From contig OZ242974.1 in NCBI GenBank assembly GCA_965211775.1, forward strand, positions 3,348,001-3,412,000: 64,000 nucleotides of DNA. Reading direction: 5' to 3'. The translations under genes were made by a program, and so were the position numbers. The notes beneath the pieces are model-generated. The model was not told where the DNA came from and ran no database searches. It saw only the letters and a list, made by a program, of their open reading frames with translations. The DNA is from Thiodiazotropha sp040506975. GTDB lineage: Bacteria > Pseudomonadota > Gammaproteobacteria > Chromatiales > Chromatiaceae. Position 1 is the first letter of the stretch. Every line of letters starts with the position of its first letter. Below, one piece after another: positions 33,536-41,439 of this stretch.

Positions 33536-34543
33536 ATGCGAGTACTCATCACCGGCGGAGCCGGATTCATTGGCTCAGCTTTAGCGATACGTCTGCTTGA
33601 TCGTGGGGATGAGGTGATCAGCATTGACTGCCTTAATGATTATTACGATGTCAATTTAAAAAAAGCTCGCCTGGCGCGCACTCAAGATCATCCGCATTTC
33701 ACCGATTTACGACTGGAACTCGAGGACCGAGGAGGCATTTCAGACGCCTTCTCCCACTACAAACCGCAGAGGGTGGTAAACCTTGCCGCTCAGGCCGGGG
33801 TTCGCTATTCGATCGAAAATCCGTTGGCCTATATCGATTCAAACCTGGTGGGATTTGGCCACATTCTGGAGGGATGCCGGAATCATGGCGTACAACACCT
33901 CGTCTACGCTTCGAGCAGTTCGGTGTATGGCGCCAATACCTCGATGCCCTTCTCTGTGCATGACAATGTGGATCACCCCGTCAGCCTCTATGCAGCCACC
34001 AAGAAGGCAAACGAACTGATGGCGCATACCTACAGCCATCTCTATCGTGTACCCACCACCGGATTGCGCTTCTTTACCGTCTATGGACCCTGGAGCAGAC
34101 CCGATATGGCGATGCTCAAGTTCGCCCACAAGATCATGCGTGGTGAACCCATCGACGTCTACAACTATGGCAAGCATCGCCGCGACTTCACCTATATCGA
34201 TGACATTGTTGAAGGTGTCATTCGGGTGCTGGACCGCATTCCCCGGTCTAATCCTGACTGGGACAGTGATCACCCCGACTCGGCAACCAGCACAGCACCC
34301 TACAGACTCTATAATATCGGCAACAACCAGCCTGTTGAGTTGATGCGCTACATAGAGCTACTGGAGGAGAGTCTTGGTAGGAAGGCTGAGATCAACATGC
34401 TGCCTCTGCAGGATGGCGATGTGGTTGCCACTTATGCGGATGTCTCCGACCTGATAGCCGACACAGGCTACAAACCCGATACCAGACTTGAGGATGGCGT
34501 GGCAAGTTTCGCACGGTGGTTTCTGGATTATTACGACTACTGA
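33536..34543 (+). CDS. UDP-glucuronate 4-epimerase-like SDR
   Basis: Extended SDR of 335 residues. It has NAD-binding ITGGAGFIGSALAIRLLDRGDEV, then SIDCLNDYYDVNLKKARL, the form typical of CapI/UDP-glucuronate epimerases, and catalytic SSSVYGANTSMPF with SLYAATKKANELMAHTY. The RFFTVYGPWSRPDMA segment also fits that group. It probably supplies UDP-galacturonate for LPS or capsule. It is 124 bases after the WbpP-like gene, with a possible 19-codon reading frame at 33460-33519 between them. Confidence 0.93.
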   Translation: MRVLITGGAGFIGSALAIRLLDRGDEVISIDCLNDYYDVNLKKARLARTQDHPHFTDLRLELEDRGGISDAFSHYKPQRVVNLAAQAGVRYSIENPLAYIDSNLVGFGHILEGCRNHGVQHLVYASSSSVYGANTSMPFSVHDNVDHPVSLYAATKKANELMAHTYSHLYRVPTTGLRFFTVYGPWSRPDMAMLKFAHKIMRGEPIDVYNYGKHRRDFTYIDDIVEGVIRVLDRIPRSNPDWDSDHPDSATSTAPYRLYNIGNNQPVELMRYIELLEESLGRKAEINMLPLQDGDVVATYADVSDLIADTGYKPDTRLEDGVASFARWFLDYYDY

Positions 34544-34548
34544 TAGGG

Positions 34549-34601
34549 CAAAAAAACAGGCGGGGAAGGACCCTGGAGGCAGATGGGTCTCAGTCCCCGC
34601 C
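34549..34601 (-). terminator. Rho-independent terminator reading on the minus strand (rdgC side)
   Basis: An 8-bp outer stem (GGCGGGGA at 34559-34566 with TCCCCGCC at 34594-34601) and an inner stem (GGACCC with GGGTCT) are followed on the minus strand by TG and a run of seven Ts. The T-tract is on the side expected for rdgC transcripts, ending about 240 bases past rdgC; it lies 15 bases after the plus-strand epimerase stop. Confidence 0.7.
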
Positions 34602-34835
34602 AGACTAGCGCTTAACACGGAAACGACCAACCGTGAGCGTAGGGAGAGCGTAAAGACTCTTGCCCTGACAAACATTGACTTAAATCAATAAACCATGATT
34701 AAATCCTGGTTATTAATCGTGTATGCGCCACTGGTTTGATTCTCAGCCAGACTCGCCCATTGTGCGCTCAGCCTGAAGATCCCCGGGCTTCAGCCTCAAG
34801 ACAGAAGTCCTCTCCGAAAAAAGACCTCAGTTACC

Positions 34836-35744
34836 CTAGGACTCAGCTATCCCTCCGAAGAGTTCGAATAAACGGGGTAAAAAGCGACGAAACTCCAGAC
34901 TCATCAGCGTGAATTGACCATCAAAGGCATCGGCATCGCTCTCAACCTGGTAATCTGCGGCTTGCTCCTGGATGAGGTCGAGAAACTTAAGTCTTTTTAT
35001 CGACATATCCTCATCAATAGTGCAGGAGAGACGTTCATTCCACTCGACAGCGAGTTTAACCACCTGCTTGCCGGCATCGATATGCGCCAATATCTCATCC
35101 GCAGAAAGATCCTGCCCTTTACACCGAAGGATGCTCGCCTCATCGCTACGGTCCTGCAGTTCGCAGCTATCCAGAAGAGTAAAGTCCGCGTACTGGCTGG
35201 GGCGCTTCAACCACTCTGTCATGACATAGGATGGGGACGTCGCAACCTCCAGTGGTCTTACCGGTAGACTGCCCAGGGTGTCGCGCAGCAAGGATATCAA
35301 AGCTTCCGCCCTGTTGGCGCTGGCGGCATCCACCACTATCCAGCCCTGCTGTTTGTCGATCATGGCGAATTGCCGGGTATGCCGGCTGAACGCCTTCGGT
35401 AATAATTGATGAAAGACCTCATCCTTCAATTCACTTCGCTCTCGGCGCGCTACCTTTCGCCCCTCCTCCTGCTGGATCTGATCGATCTTCTCTTCCACGA
35501 TCTCGTTGACAACCGCTGTAGGCAACAGCTTGTCTTCCCGACGGGCACAGATCATCTGACACCCACCTGCCTCATGTACCAGTGCCTCCGATTGACGGCC
35601 CAGCGGGCTATCCCATCCCATACCGATCAGGTCATGGCTGCCACAAGCCTGAAACCGCTTGGTTTCAAGCTTATCGGCCAGTGCTTCCTGACTGAGATTG
35701 AGGGGATGCTGCAGCAGATAGATACGAAGATTTTTAAACCACAT
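34836..35744 (-). CDS. rdgC: Recombination-associated protein RdgC
   Basis: Ring-forming DNA-binding protein that limits RecA activity. From ATG 35744 (MWFKNLRIYLLQHP) it has 302 residues, the standard length; the frame continues upstream to 35873 but that part does not match the family. Landmarks: GWDSPLGRQSEALVHEAGGCQMICARREDKLLP, VARRERSELKDEVFHQLLPKAFSRHTRQFAMID, and the C-terminal LKFLDLIQEQAADY. It stands alone between the sugar epimerase and amrA. Confidence 0.95.
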   Translation of the reverse strand: MWFKNLRIYLLQHPLNLSQEALADKLETKRFQACGSHDLIGMGWDSPLGRQSEALVHEAGGCQMICARREDKLLPTAVVNEIVEEKIDQIQQEEGRKVARRERSELKDEVFHQLLPKAFSRHTRQFAMIDKQQGWIVVDAASANRAEALISLLRDTLGSLPVRPLEVATSPSYVMTEWLKRPSQYADFTLLDSCELQDRSDEASILRCKGQDLSADEILAHIDAGKQVVKLAVEWNERLSCTIDEDMSIKRLKFLDLIQEQAADYQVESDADAFDGQFTLMSLEFRRFLPRLFELFGGIAES

Positions 35745-36081
35745 CAGATTTACCATTCTGTAAAACGAGGTGCGGATTATGGCGAACCGGAGGTGAGTAA
35801 TCCAGGCCTTCATAAGTGAAACAGTGATTCGGCCACAGATAATTATGCCGGCCTTCATCCTGTCAGCCCACAAGCCAGTTTACAGGTTGCTATTTATCCG
35901 ATTTCGATACATGGTTATCAACGTCCCTTTTCTAAAAAGCAGCGCCGTTCCGGAAGCAGACAGGGATGAAACAGCTATTGGGAACTCGGTCAAAAAAAGA
36001 ATAAACGGGAGCAGATGGCAGCACTGTCAGCGCTGCTCCGGATAGTGGAACGAACCTAAGTAATAGATTTGAGTATATCGG

Positions 36082-36678
36082 GTGAATAGCATGAACCATA
36101 CCGCGCATTCACGATTTTCTGCAGAGGAAAGAGCAACCTTGATTGAGGTTGCCGTACATTCCATCAAGCATGGTCTCGAGCAGGGCGTGCCACTGCCAGT
36201 TGCAGTCAATGACTATCCGGCAGGGCTACAAGAGATTCGGGCATGCTTCGTTACCCTGCTGCTGGGTGGAGATCTGAGAGGATGTATCGGGCATCTTGAA
36301 GCTCATTTACCGATCGTTGAGGATGTCGCTGAGAATGCCTATGCTGCCGCCTTCCGAGACCCAAGGTTCCCACCATTAACTTCCCATGAGCGGAAAAACC
36401 TTGAAATACACATCTCAGTTTTGACCCCCGCAGAGGCCATCGACTTTGAATCCGAGCAGGAGCTGGTATCAAAAATCAGACCATCTGTAGACGGCTTGAT
36501 CCTACTGGATGGACACCATCGGGGCACCTTCCTCCCTTCAGTGTGGGAATCCATTCCTGATACCCGCAATTTTCTCAGCCATCTCAAACAGAAGGCCGGC
36601 CTGCCCGCAAACTATTGGTCCAGTACGCTTGAGGTTTATCGTTATGAGACTGAGTCGTTCGGTGGCACTCCATCCTGA
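36082..36678 (+). CDS. amrA: AmmeMemoRadiSam system protein A (AMMECR1 domain)
   Basis: AMMECR1-domain protein of 195-198 residues. The family signature LRGCIGHLEAHLP is followed by VAENAYAAAFRDPRFPPL, HERKNLEIHISVLTPAEAIDF, and DGLILLDGHHRGTFLPSVWE with ANYWSS at the end. The start is GTG 36082 or ATG 36091. Its usual partners amrB and amrS are 13 kb away on the other strand, so the set is complete but split. The biochemical role of the family is unknown. Confidence 0.93.
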   Translation: MNSMNHTAHSRFSAEERATLIEVAVHSIKHGLEQGVPLPVAVNDYPAGLQEIRACFVTLLLGGDLRGCIGHLEAHLPIVEDVAENAYAAAFRDPRFPPLTSHERKNLEIHISVLTPAEAIDFESEQELVSKIRPSVDGLILLDGHHRGTFLPSVWESIPDTRNFLSHLKQKAGLPANYWSSTLEVYRYETESFGGTPS

Positions 36679-36736
36679 GCCAGGTCTGCGCTGCAACAGC
36701 CGTGGATCGCCGGATATGGCGGCTCAGTCACCCAGG

Positions 36737-37519
36737 CTACTGTTTTACGCATTTCCCGATGGAGTTTTCCCCGCAATTTCCGCCATCTAGCCAGGGTGCG
36801 TTATCGAGCCTTGCGTTTTCAAGATTGGCATCATCAATCCGGCTATTGGAGAGATCGGCAAAGCGCAGGTCGGCATGACTCAAATCGGCACTCCTTAGAT
36901 CGGCAAACTGGAGATTTATCCCCACCATAGCAGTACCCTGTAGTTGCGCATGTCGCAGATCCGCATGACTGAGGTTGGCGTAGCGAAGATCGGCGTTGCT
37001 CAAATCCGTGGCACTCAGTCTTGCACGACGAAGCACGGCACTGTTCAGGTTCGCCCCCGCAAGGCTGGCCGCCCCCGCATCAAGATCCTTGATGAGACAG
37101 TTACGCCAATTCACACCTGGGGCTGGCGGCGCTTCACACACAGACTCTTCGATCTTTTTCGGCATTCCATACCTTAATGAATAGAAGACGACGGCACCGA
37201 TGACCAACAGAAAGATCGACAAAGAGAGTATGGGAAAACGGTTCTCCTGTTTAATATCTCTTGCGTCGGCAATTTCACGGGCAGCAACCTTGGCCTTAGC
37301 CTCACTATCCCCTTCCGCCGCCCTCATTTGGAGTGGAACCACACTGGGTATTTGACTGATAGCCTGCCATCCATTTTTGTCGGGACTTATCTGATCCCGT
37401 AACTCAAGCTCTCCGTCAAGTAACAGGTGACGAATTTTGGCGCTGGTGAGCGGCCCCATGACCAGATCATCATGCTTGACGAACCAACTTTTTGGTTTCT
37501 CATCGTCCTGCTTTTGCAT
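36737..37519 (-). CDS. GYF_2-domain / pentapeptide-repeat membrane protein
   Basis: From ATG 37519 about 260 residues. The N-terminus has a GYF_2-like (DUF4339) domain: SWFVKHDDLVMGPLTSAKIRHLLLDGELELRDQISPDKNGWQAIS. A linker, then one membrane helix (ILSLSIFLLVIGAVVFYSL), then a block of pentapeptide repeats of A(D/N)LxxA type (ANLNSAVL, ADLRYANL, ADLRSADL, ADLRFADL) near the C-terminus with several cysteines. A TTG start at 37561 would add 14 residues. Function unknown; a scaffold role is a guess. Confidence 0.8.
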   Translation of the reverse strand: MQKQDDEKPKSWFVKHDDLVMGPLTSAKIRHLLLDGELELRDQISPDKNGWQAISQIPSVVPLQMRAAEGDSEAKAKVAAREIADARDIKQENRFPILSLSIFLLVIGAVVFYSLRYGMPKKIEESVCEAPPAPGVNWRNCLIKDLDAGAASLAGANLNSAVLRRARLSATDLSNADLRYANLSHADLRHAQLQGTAMVGINLQFADLRSADLSHADLRFADLSNSRIDDANLENARLDNAPWLDGGNCGENSIGKCVKQ

Positions 37520-37561
37520 CGCTTCGTTATCCGCCAATGTGACACCTACCCTATCGGCCAA

Positions 37562-37965
37562 ATGGGAAAGGAATGAACACCATCGAGTCCGCTCGCATAT
37601 AATGTTAGCAAGCCCCGGCCAAAAACAAGGTATGATCCGTCAATAGCTATTGGATCTCCGCTTAGGGGCTGGGTTAGAGCTGTTGATACTGACTCAGGCG
37701 ATGAAAAAAGAGCCGATGTTTTACCGCAAATAGGCGCTAATCGCCGCATATGAGCACAAATTATCTGAATTCCTACACAGGCCGACCACATCGGGAGCTG
37801 AATTGAGCGGCAACCATACACATTGTCAAACGTCAGCGATCGCTTGCGGTGATTGGCGTTCAATTACGGCTGTTTCCTCATCATCCGCAAACTCCCATCA
37901 GCAAGGTAAAATAGATAAAATTATGCCTGGCTGCCGCCAGTTCTGCGATATTAACGGGTTTTGAT
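37562..37965. other. Intergenic region with palindrome-type repeat
   Basis: A 404-base stretch without a credible gene. It contains TTGCGGTGATTGGCGTTCA at 37844-37862 and a related inverted segment at about 37733-37765 (CCGCAAATAGGCGCTAATCG), giving a loose palindrome like the one at 21407-21488. A minus-strand open frame here has no recognisable features. Confidence 0.55.
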
Positions 37966-39129
37966 ATGGAGATATCCGGTAGCAAAATCGTACTGCCACT
38001 ACCGACAATCGAGCCTGGCAAGTCCCTTATTGAGCAACTTCAGCCTGGGCAGATATTGCGGGGTACTGCGCTCAGCGAAAATATCAACGGTACGATTCGG
38101 CTTCAGATCGGGGCCACACGGCTGATCGCCCAAACCACCCTGAGAGTACCAACCGGCCAGGCCTTGACCCTTCAGGTAGAGAAAGCAGGTAATCTCCCCG
38201 AGTTACGGGTGCTCACTCGCCCCAGTCTTGAACAGATGAAGTCAGCCGCGCTGAAACAGGTGATGCCCCGACAACAGCCTTTGCCCCAGCTGTTTAAGCA
38301 CCTCACCCAGGTAACATCCGACTCAACCCGCGCCAGTTCGCTACCACCGGCGGTCAAACAGGCTGTGCAGAGCATTTTAGCCAGAGTCATACCGATAGAA
38401 GACCCTGGCTTCAAGACCCAGTTGGTGCAAGCGATGCAACTGAGCGGGACACAAACAGAGGCCCGCTTGATCAACCATCAGATAAACGGCAAAGATCTCA
38501 AACTAAACCTGCTGCGTCTCATCGGACTGATAAGACCATTGATCAGCAGTCCTGGAAGCCAGATCAATCAAGCGCTGACATTCCAACGGCCATTATTAAA
38601 CCCGGCGCAGTCACCACCCCCTGTGACTCCACCACCCGCAGCGCAGGAGGCAAATCCAACCACCAGGCTGTTACTCGATCTGTTCAAGCATTTGGATGGC
38701 GCAATTGCGCGAATTCAGACAAATCAACTTAGTTCCCTGCCAACCGAGGATACGACAAGACAGGTTTGGCAATTTGAACTCCCCATTCGCCAGGAAGGCG
38801 GTTTCGATCTGTTTCATTTCAGAGTCAGTCGCGACGCTGTAAGGAAAGGCACTGAAACAGAGTTCATGTGGAGTCTCACGCTACATATGAATCTGCCGTC
38901 CCTTGGCCCTATGCGGGTAAAGCTCTCGCTTTTCGGAGAGAAACTATCGACAACCATCTGGTCTGAAAAGCCGGATACGGCGAGTTTGGTCAATCAGCAC
39001 CTCGGCAGACTTCGCACCAGCCTGGAGTCAACCGGCCTGGAAGTCAATAAGCTGGAGGCCTTTCAGGGAATCGCCGAGATTGAAAACGAACTACCCAGCG
39101 AGCGGGCTCTGTTGAGCGAAAAAGTATGA
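37966..39129 (+). CDS. FliK-like flagellar hook-length control protein
   Basis: Protein of 387 residues with a Gln/Pro-rich middle (NPAQSPPPVTPPPAAQEANP) and a C-terminal conserved domain of the FliK type (LHMNLPSLGPMRVKLSLFGEKLSTTIWSE, LGRLRTSLESTGLEVNKLEAF). Such proteins measure hook length and switch the flagellar export gate through FlhB. Its stop overlaps the start of an FlhB-C-like gene by 4 bases, the common fliK2-flhX pair. It is not in an operon with fliHIJ, which lie on the opposite strand 3 kb away. Confidence 0.8.
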   Translation: MEISGSKIVLPLPTIEPGKSLIEQLQPGQILRGTALSENINGTIRLQIGATRLIAQTTLRVPTGQALTLQVEKAGNLPELRVLTRPSLEQMKSAALKQVMPRQQPLPQLFKHLTQVTSDSTRASSLPPAVKQAVQSILARVIPIEDPGFKTQLVQAMQLSGTQTEARLINHQINGKDLKLNLLRLIGLIRPLISSPGSQINQALTFQRPLLNPAQSPPPVTPPPAAQEANPTTRLLLDLFKHLDGAIARIQTNQLSSLPTEDTTRQVWQFELPIRQEGGFDLFHFRVSRDAVRKGTETEFMWSLTLHMNLPSLGPMRVKLSLFGEKLSTTIWSEKPDTASLVNQHLGRLRTSLESTGLEVNKLEAFQGIAEIENELPSERALLSEKV

Positions 39130-39419
39130 CCGATTATCAAACCAGAGATCCGGACCTTGCCATCGCCTTGAAATATGACGGCGAGAATGCACCCCGTCTG
39201 ACCGCCAAAGGACGTGGTGAGTTGGCGGATAGAATTCTTGCCTTGGCGGATGAGCATGCCATTCCCCTGCATGAAGATGCGGAGTTGGCGGCCCTGCTGG
39301 CTCAAATCCCACTGGGCGATGAGATACCCGAATCGCTCTATCGGGCAGTGGCAGAGGTAATTGCCTTTGCCTACCTTCTCTCAGGTAAACTGCCACCGGG
39401 CTATGAAGATGGCTTATGA
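39126..39419 (+). CDS. FlhB C-terminal-domain homologue (FlhX type)
   Basis: Protein of 97 residues matching only the cytoplasmic C-terminal half of FlhB/YscU: AIALKYDGENAPRLTAKGRGELADRILALADEHAIPLHED, then IPESLYRAVAEVIAFAYLL. The autocleavage sequence NPTH is absent (TRDPDLAIALKY in its place) and there are no membrane helices. Such proteins can partly replace the cleaved FlhB fragment in some flagellated bacteria. It is translationally coupled to the FliK-like gene. Confidence 0.88.
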   Translation: MTDYQTRDPDLAIALKYDGENAPRLTAKGRGELADRILALADEHAIPLHEDAELAALLAQIPLGDEIPESLYRAVAEVIAFAYLLSGKLPPGYEDGL

Positions 39420-39467
39420 TCACCCAATACGGAATCCGTCGTTTCCGAACAACAGAGGAAGTCAAAA

Positions 39468-39743
39468 ATGAGAAGTGTGATACTACGAATTTCAGTCATG
39501 CTGTTGCTGCTATCGTCCCTGCATCTGTATGCGGAAGATGGTACCGCGCAACAACAGAAGCAGACCACCACAACATCCTCACAGATAAAGCAATACAGCA
39601 GTCATCCTGCAAACAATAATCAACGCAGCCGTAAATGCGCCATCTATTCCGGTGTCTGCCCCATGGGTCGTACGGCCAATGTTGGTGACTACTGTATCTG
39701 CCACACGCCATCCGGCCCGATCCACGGCGTCGTCGTACCCTGA
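39468..39743 (+). CDS. Small exported cysteine-containing protein
   Basis: Protein of 91 residues with a clear signal peptide (MRSVILRISVMLLLLSSLHLYA). The mature part has a Gln/Thr/Ser-rich linker (QQQKQTTTTSSQIKQYSS) and a C-terminal module with four cysteines (KCAIYSGVCPMG, GDYCICHTPSGPIHGVVVP). No family name is recognised. The start follows an AGAGGAAG ribosome-binding site and it may belong to the FliK-like/FlhX transcript, though periplasmic location suggests another role. Confidence 0.7.
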   Translation: MRSVILRISVMLLLLSSLHLYAEDGTAQQQKQTTTTSSQIKQYSSHPANNNQRSRKCAIYSGVCPMGRTANVGDYCICHTPSGPIHGVVVP

Positions 39744-39849
39744 ATTTTGTTCGAAATGTCTACCCTGGCCGGCAGGACAGGGTAAGGCATGAAACATTAT
39801 CGGCCGGTCATTCTGAGCCGTATATTTTCATACCGAATGGCCAGCGCTC

Positions 39850-40227
39850 GCTATGCAAACTCCCCACGTTTCATCTCGACACGTTCCAAAGCCTTTACGT
39901 GCAAGCTATTCAAACGCTCAACCGAGATGGATTGTGCCGCTTCAGCCAGCCAATGTCACGCCTCCAGGTCGATGGCGCACTGCAGACTCATCGCATAGGG
40001 GCCGCTACGTTCCTTTCAAATCCAAAGTCATCCAGTGCGATGGTATATCCTTCAGCATGCAGTCTGCTCACCCCATTTATAGCTTCTGCCGTAGGCTCTA
40101 TATCCTCAAGAACCTCAATGACAAGACAAGACTTGTCAATGGGCAGTGGCTGCAGTGTGCCTGTAATTTCGTCCATCAAAACCGTAACCCTAAGTAAGTG
40201 CCGGAAAACCGCACAGATACCGGTCAA
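39850..40227 (-). pseudogene. Relic of an EAL/HDOD-type regulatory protein
   Basis: On the minus strand 39988-40227 encodes CLVIEVLEDIEPTAEAINGVSRLHAEGYTIALDDFGF, matching the middle of an EAL domain of the YuxH (EAL-HDOD) type. The frame then breaks, and about 39850-40000 in another frame resembles an HDOD C-terminus (HWLAEAAQSISVERLNSLHVKALE) with internal stops. The N-terminal half and most of both domains are missing. An IS1595 element abuts the broken 5' end. Clearly non-functional if real; the second part is less certain. Confidence 0.6.
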
Positions 40228-40230
40228 TCA

Positions 40231-40238
40231 TATTGTTA
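40231..40238. repeat. Target-site duplication TATTGTTA of IS1595 copy 1 (left)
   Basis: TATTGTTA at 40231-40238 is repeated exactly at 41268-41275, directly flanking the element's inverted repeats. Eight bases is the length expected for IS1595-family transposition. Confidence 0.93.
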
Positions 40239-41267
40239 CCTGATTACCCCTAAACCTCAGCCATTCTCAAGAGGCGATATGGCATAGGTGGAGTGCGAAG
40301 AGCGGCAAAAAGCAATCGTTCAATCATGGCGGGTAAATCGAAACGGCGGTTAAACCGATATTCGAACTCAGCAAGATAACGCGACACATGTTTATCTCGA
40401 ATCGCATGAAAAGTACCCAACAGACTGTTTTTGACATTACCCAACATCGTGTTTACCCATTTGAAGCACGAATACTGGACACTTTGGCGCCCACCACCCG
40501 TCACCATGGGGTTATGATGGCAATCAGCGGTTGTCACGCCACTAAAGCACCAAAGCCCATCGGTAAAGACTTCGCTGCCAGGCATCAAGCAGGAGCGGGC
40601 GTAGCGGGCGATTTCACGTTTGCGGAAGCCCCTTACACGACGCAGTTGAATTTTCATGGGCCTGCCGTCCCGCGTCGTCTCAACAGCAGCTACGAAAGGG
40701 ATTTTGTTGCGCGACCCACGACCACGCTTACCGGCTTGCTCGCCTCCGAGATAAGCATCATCCAATTCGATGCGACCGGCCAGTTTTTTTCCACGCTCAC
40801 GTTCCATCATCACCTGCATCAACTTATGCTTGAGTCGCCAGGCCGTATTGTAGTTCACCCCGATTTCGCGGGAAAGTTGCAGCGCCGAGATACTTTTCTT
40901 GCGTTGGGTCAACAGATAGATCGCAAGAAACCACGTTCTCAGCGGCAGCTTGGTGCCATGGAAGATGCTGCCGGCGGTCAGGGAAGTCTGATGATGGCAC
41001 TTGTGACATTGATATATCTGACGCTTTTTGAGTTCACAGCCTGTTGTGTTGCCGCACTCAGGGCAGACATAGCCCGTCGGCCAGCGCAAATCATACAATG
41101 CCTGTCGACACTGATCCTCGGTCCCATATTGTTCCAGAAAATCGTGCAAACCAAGGCCTTTTTGAAATTGAATGGTATTTCTCGGCATGATGAAATCCTC
41201 TTTTATTCAGTAGGTTCCATTATGCTTGCACCACAGGCTCAATAGCTGAGCCTCAGGGGTAATCAGG
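40239..41267 (-). mobile_element. IS1595-family insertion sequence, copy 1
   Basis: A complete element of 1029 bases. The ends are inverted repeats starting CCTGATTACCCCT on the left, with the right end reading the same on the other strand. It carries one transposase gene on the minus strand and is flanked by an 8-bp duplication. It differs from copy 2 at only a few positions in the coding part. Confidence 0.93.
40250..41188 (-). CDS. IS1595-family transposase (copy 1)
   Basis: Protein of 312 residues. An N-terminal zinc ribbon (CPECGNTTGC...CHKCHHQ), a helix-turn-helix region (SALQLSREIGVNYNTAWRLKHKL) and an ISXO2-like DDE catalytic domain (GRIELDDAYLGGE, EVFTDGLWCF, GTFHAIRDKHVSRYLAEFEYRFNRR). 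The frame is intact. A long antisense open frame is a shadow. Confidence 0.95.
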   Translation of the reverse strand: MPRNTIQFQKGLGLHDFLEQYGTEDQCRQALYDLRWPTGYVCPECGNTTGCELKKRQIYQCHKCHHQTSLTAGSIFHGTKLPLRTWFLAIYLLTQRKKSISALQLSREIGVNYNTAWRLKHKLMQVMMERERGKKLAGRIELDDAYLGGEQAGKRGRGSRNKIPFVAAVETTRDGRPMKIQLRRVRGFRKREIARYARSCLMPGSEVFTDGLWCFSGVTTADCHHNPMVTGGGRQSVQYSCFKWVNTMLGNVKNSLLGTFHAIRDKHVSRYLAEFEYRFNRRFDLPAMIERLLFAALRTPPMPYRLLRMAEV

Positions 41268-41275
41268 TATTGTTA
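41268..41275. repeat. Target-site duplication TATTGTTA of IS1595 copy 1 (right)
   Basis: Right-hand copy of the 8-base duplication matching 40231-40238. Confidence 0.93.
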
Positions 41276-41439
41276 AATCCCATTCCCTGTAAGCTTTTAC
41301 CTCATATCCTGCCGATAAAAACAAATTCCTGAGAGTATGCCTCTTTAGGATTCAGACAGACCTGCGGATGAACAAATGGTTAATATTGTCGGAACAGTGT
41401 TTCATTGAGGATCTGCAGGGGACAAATTAGATCAAGTAA

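Noticed and set aside
37546..37863. 105-codon minus-strand frame in the 37.5-38.0 kb gap
   Set aside because: It lies across a palindromic repeat, has no ribosome-binding site and no family features.
40388..41245. 285-codon antisense frame in each IS1595 copy
   Set aside because: Fully antisense to the transposase and includes the terminal repeat; conserved only because the IS copies are nearly identical.
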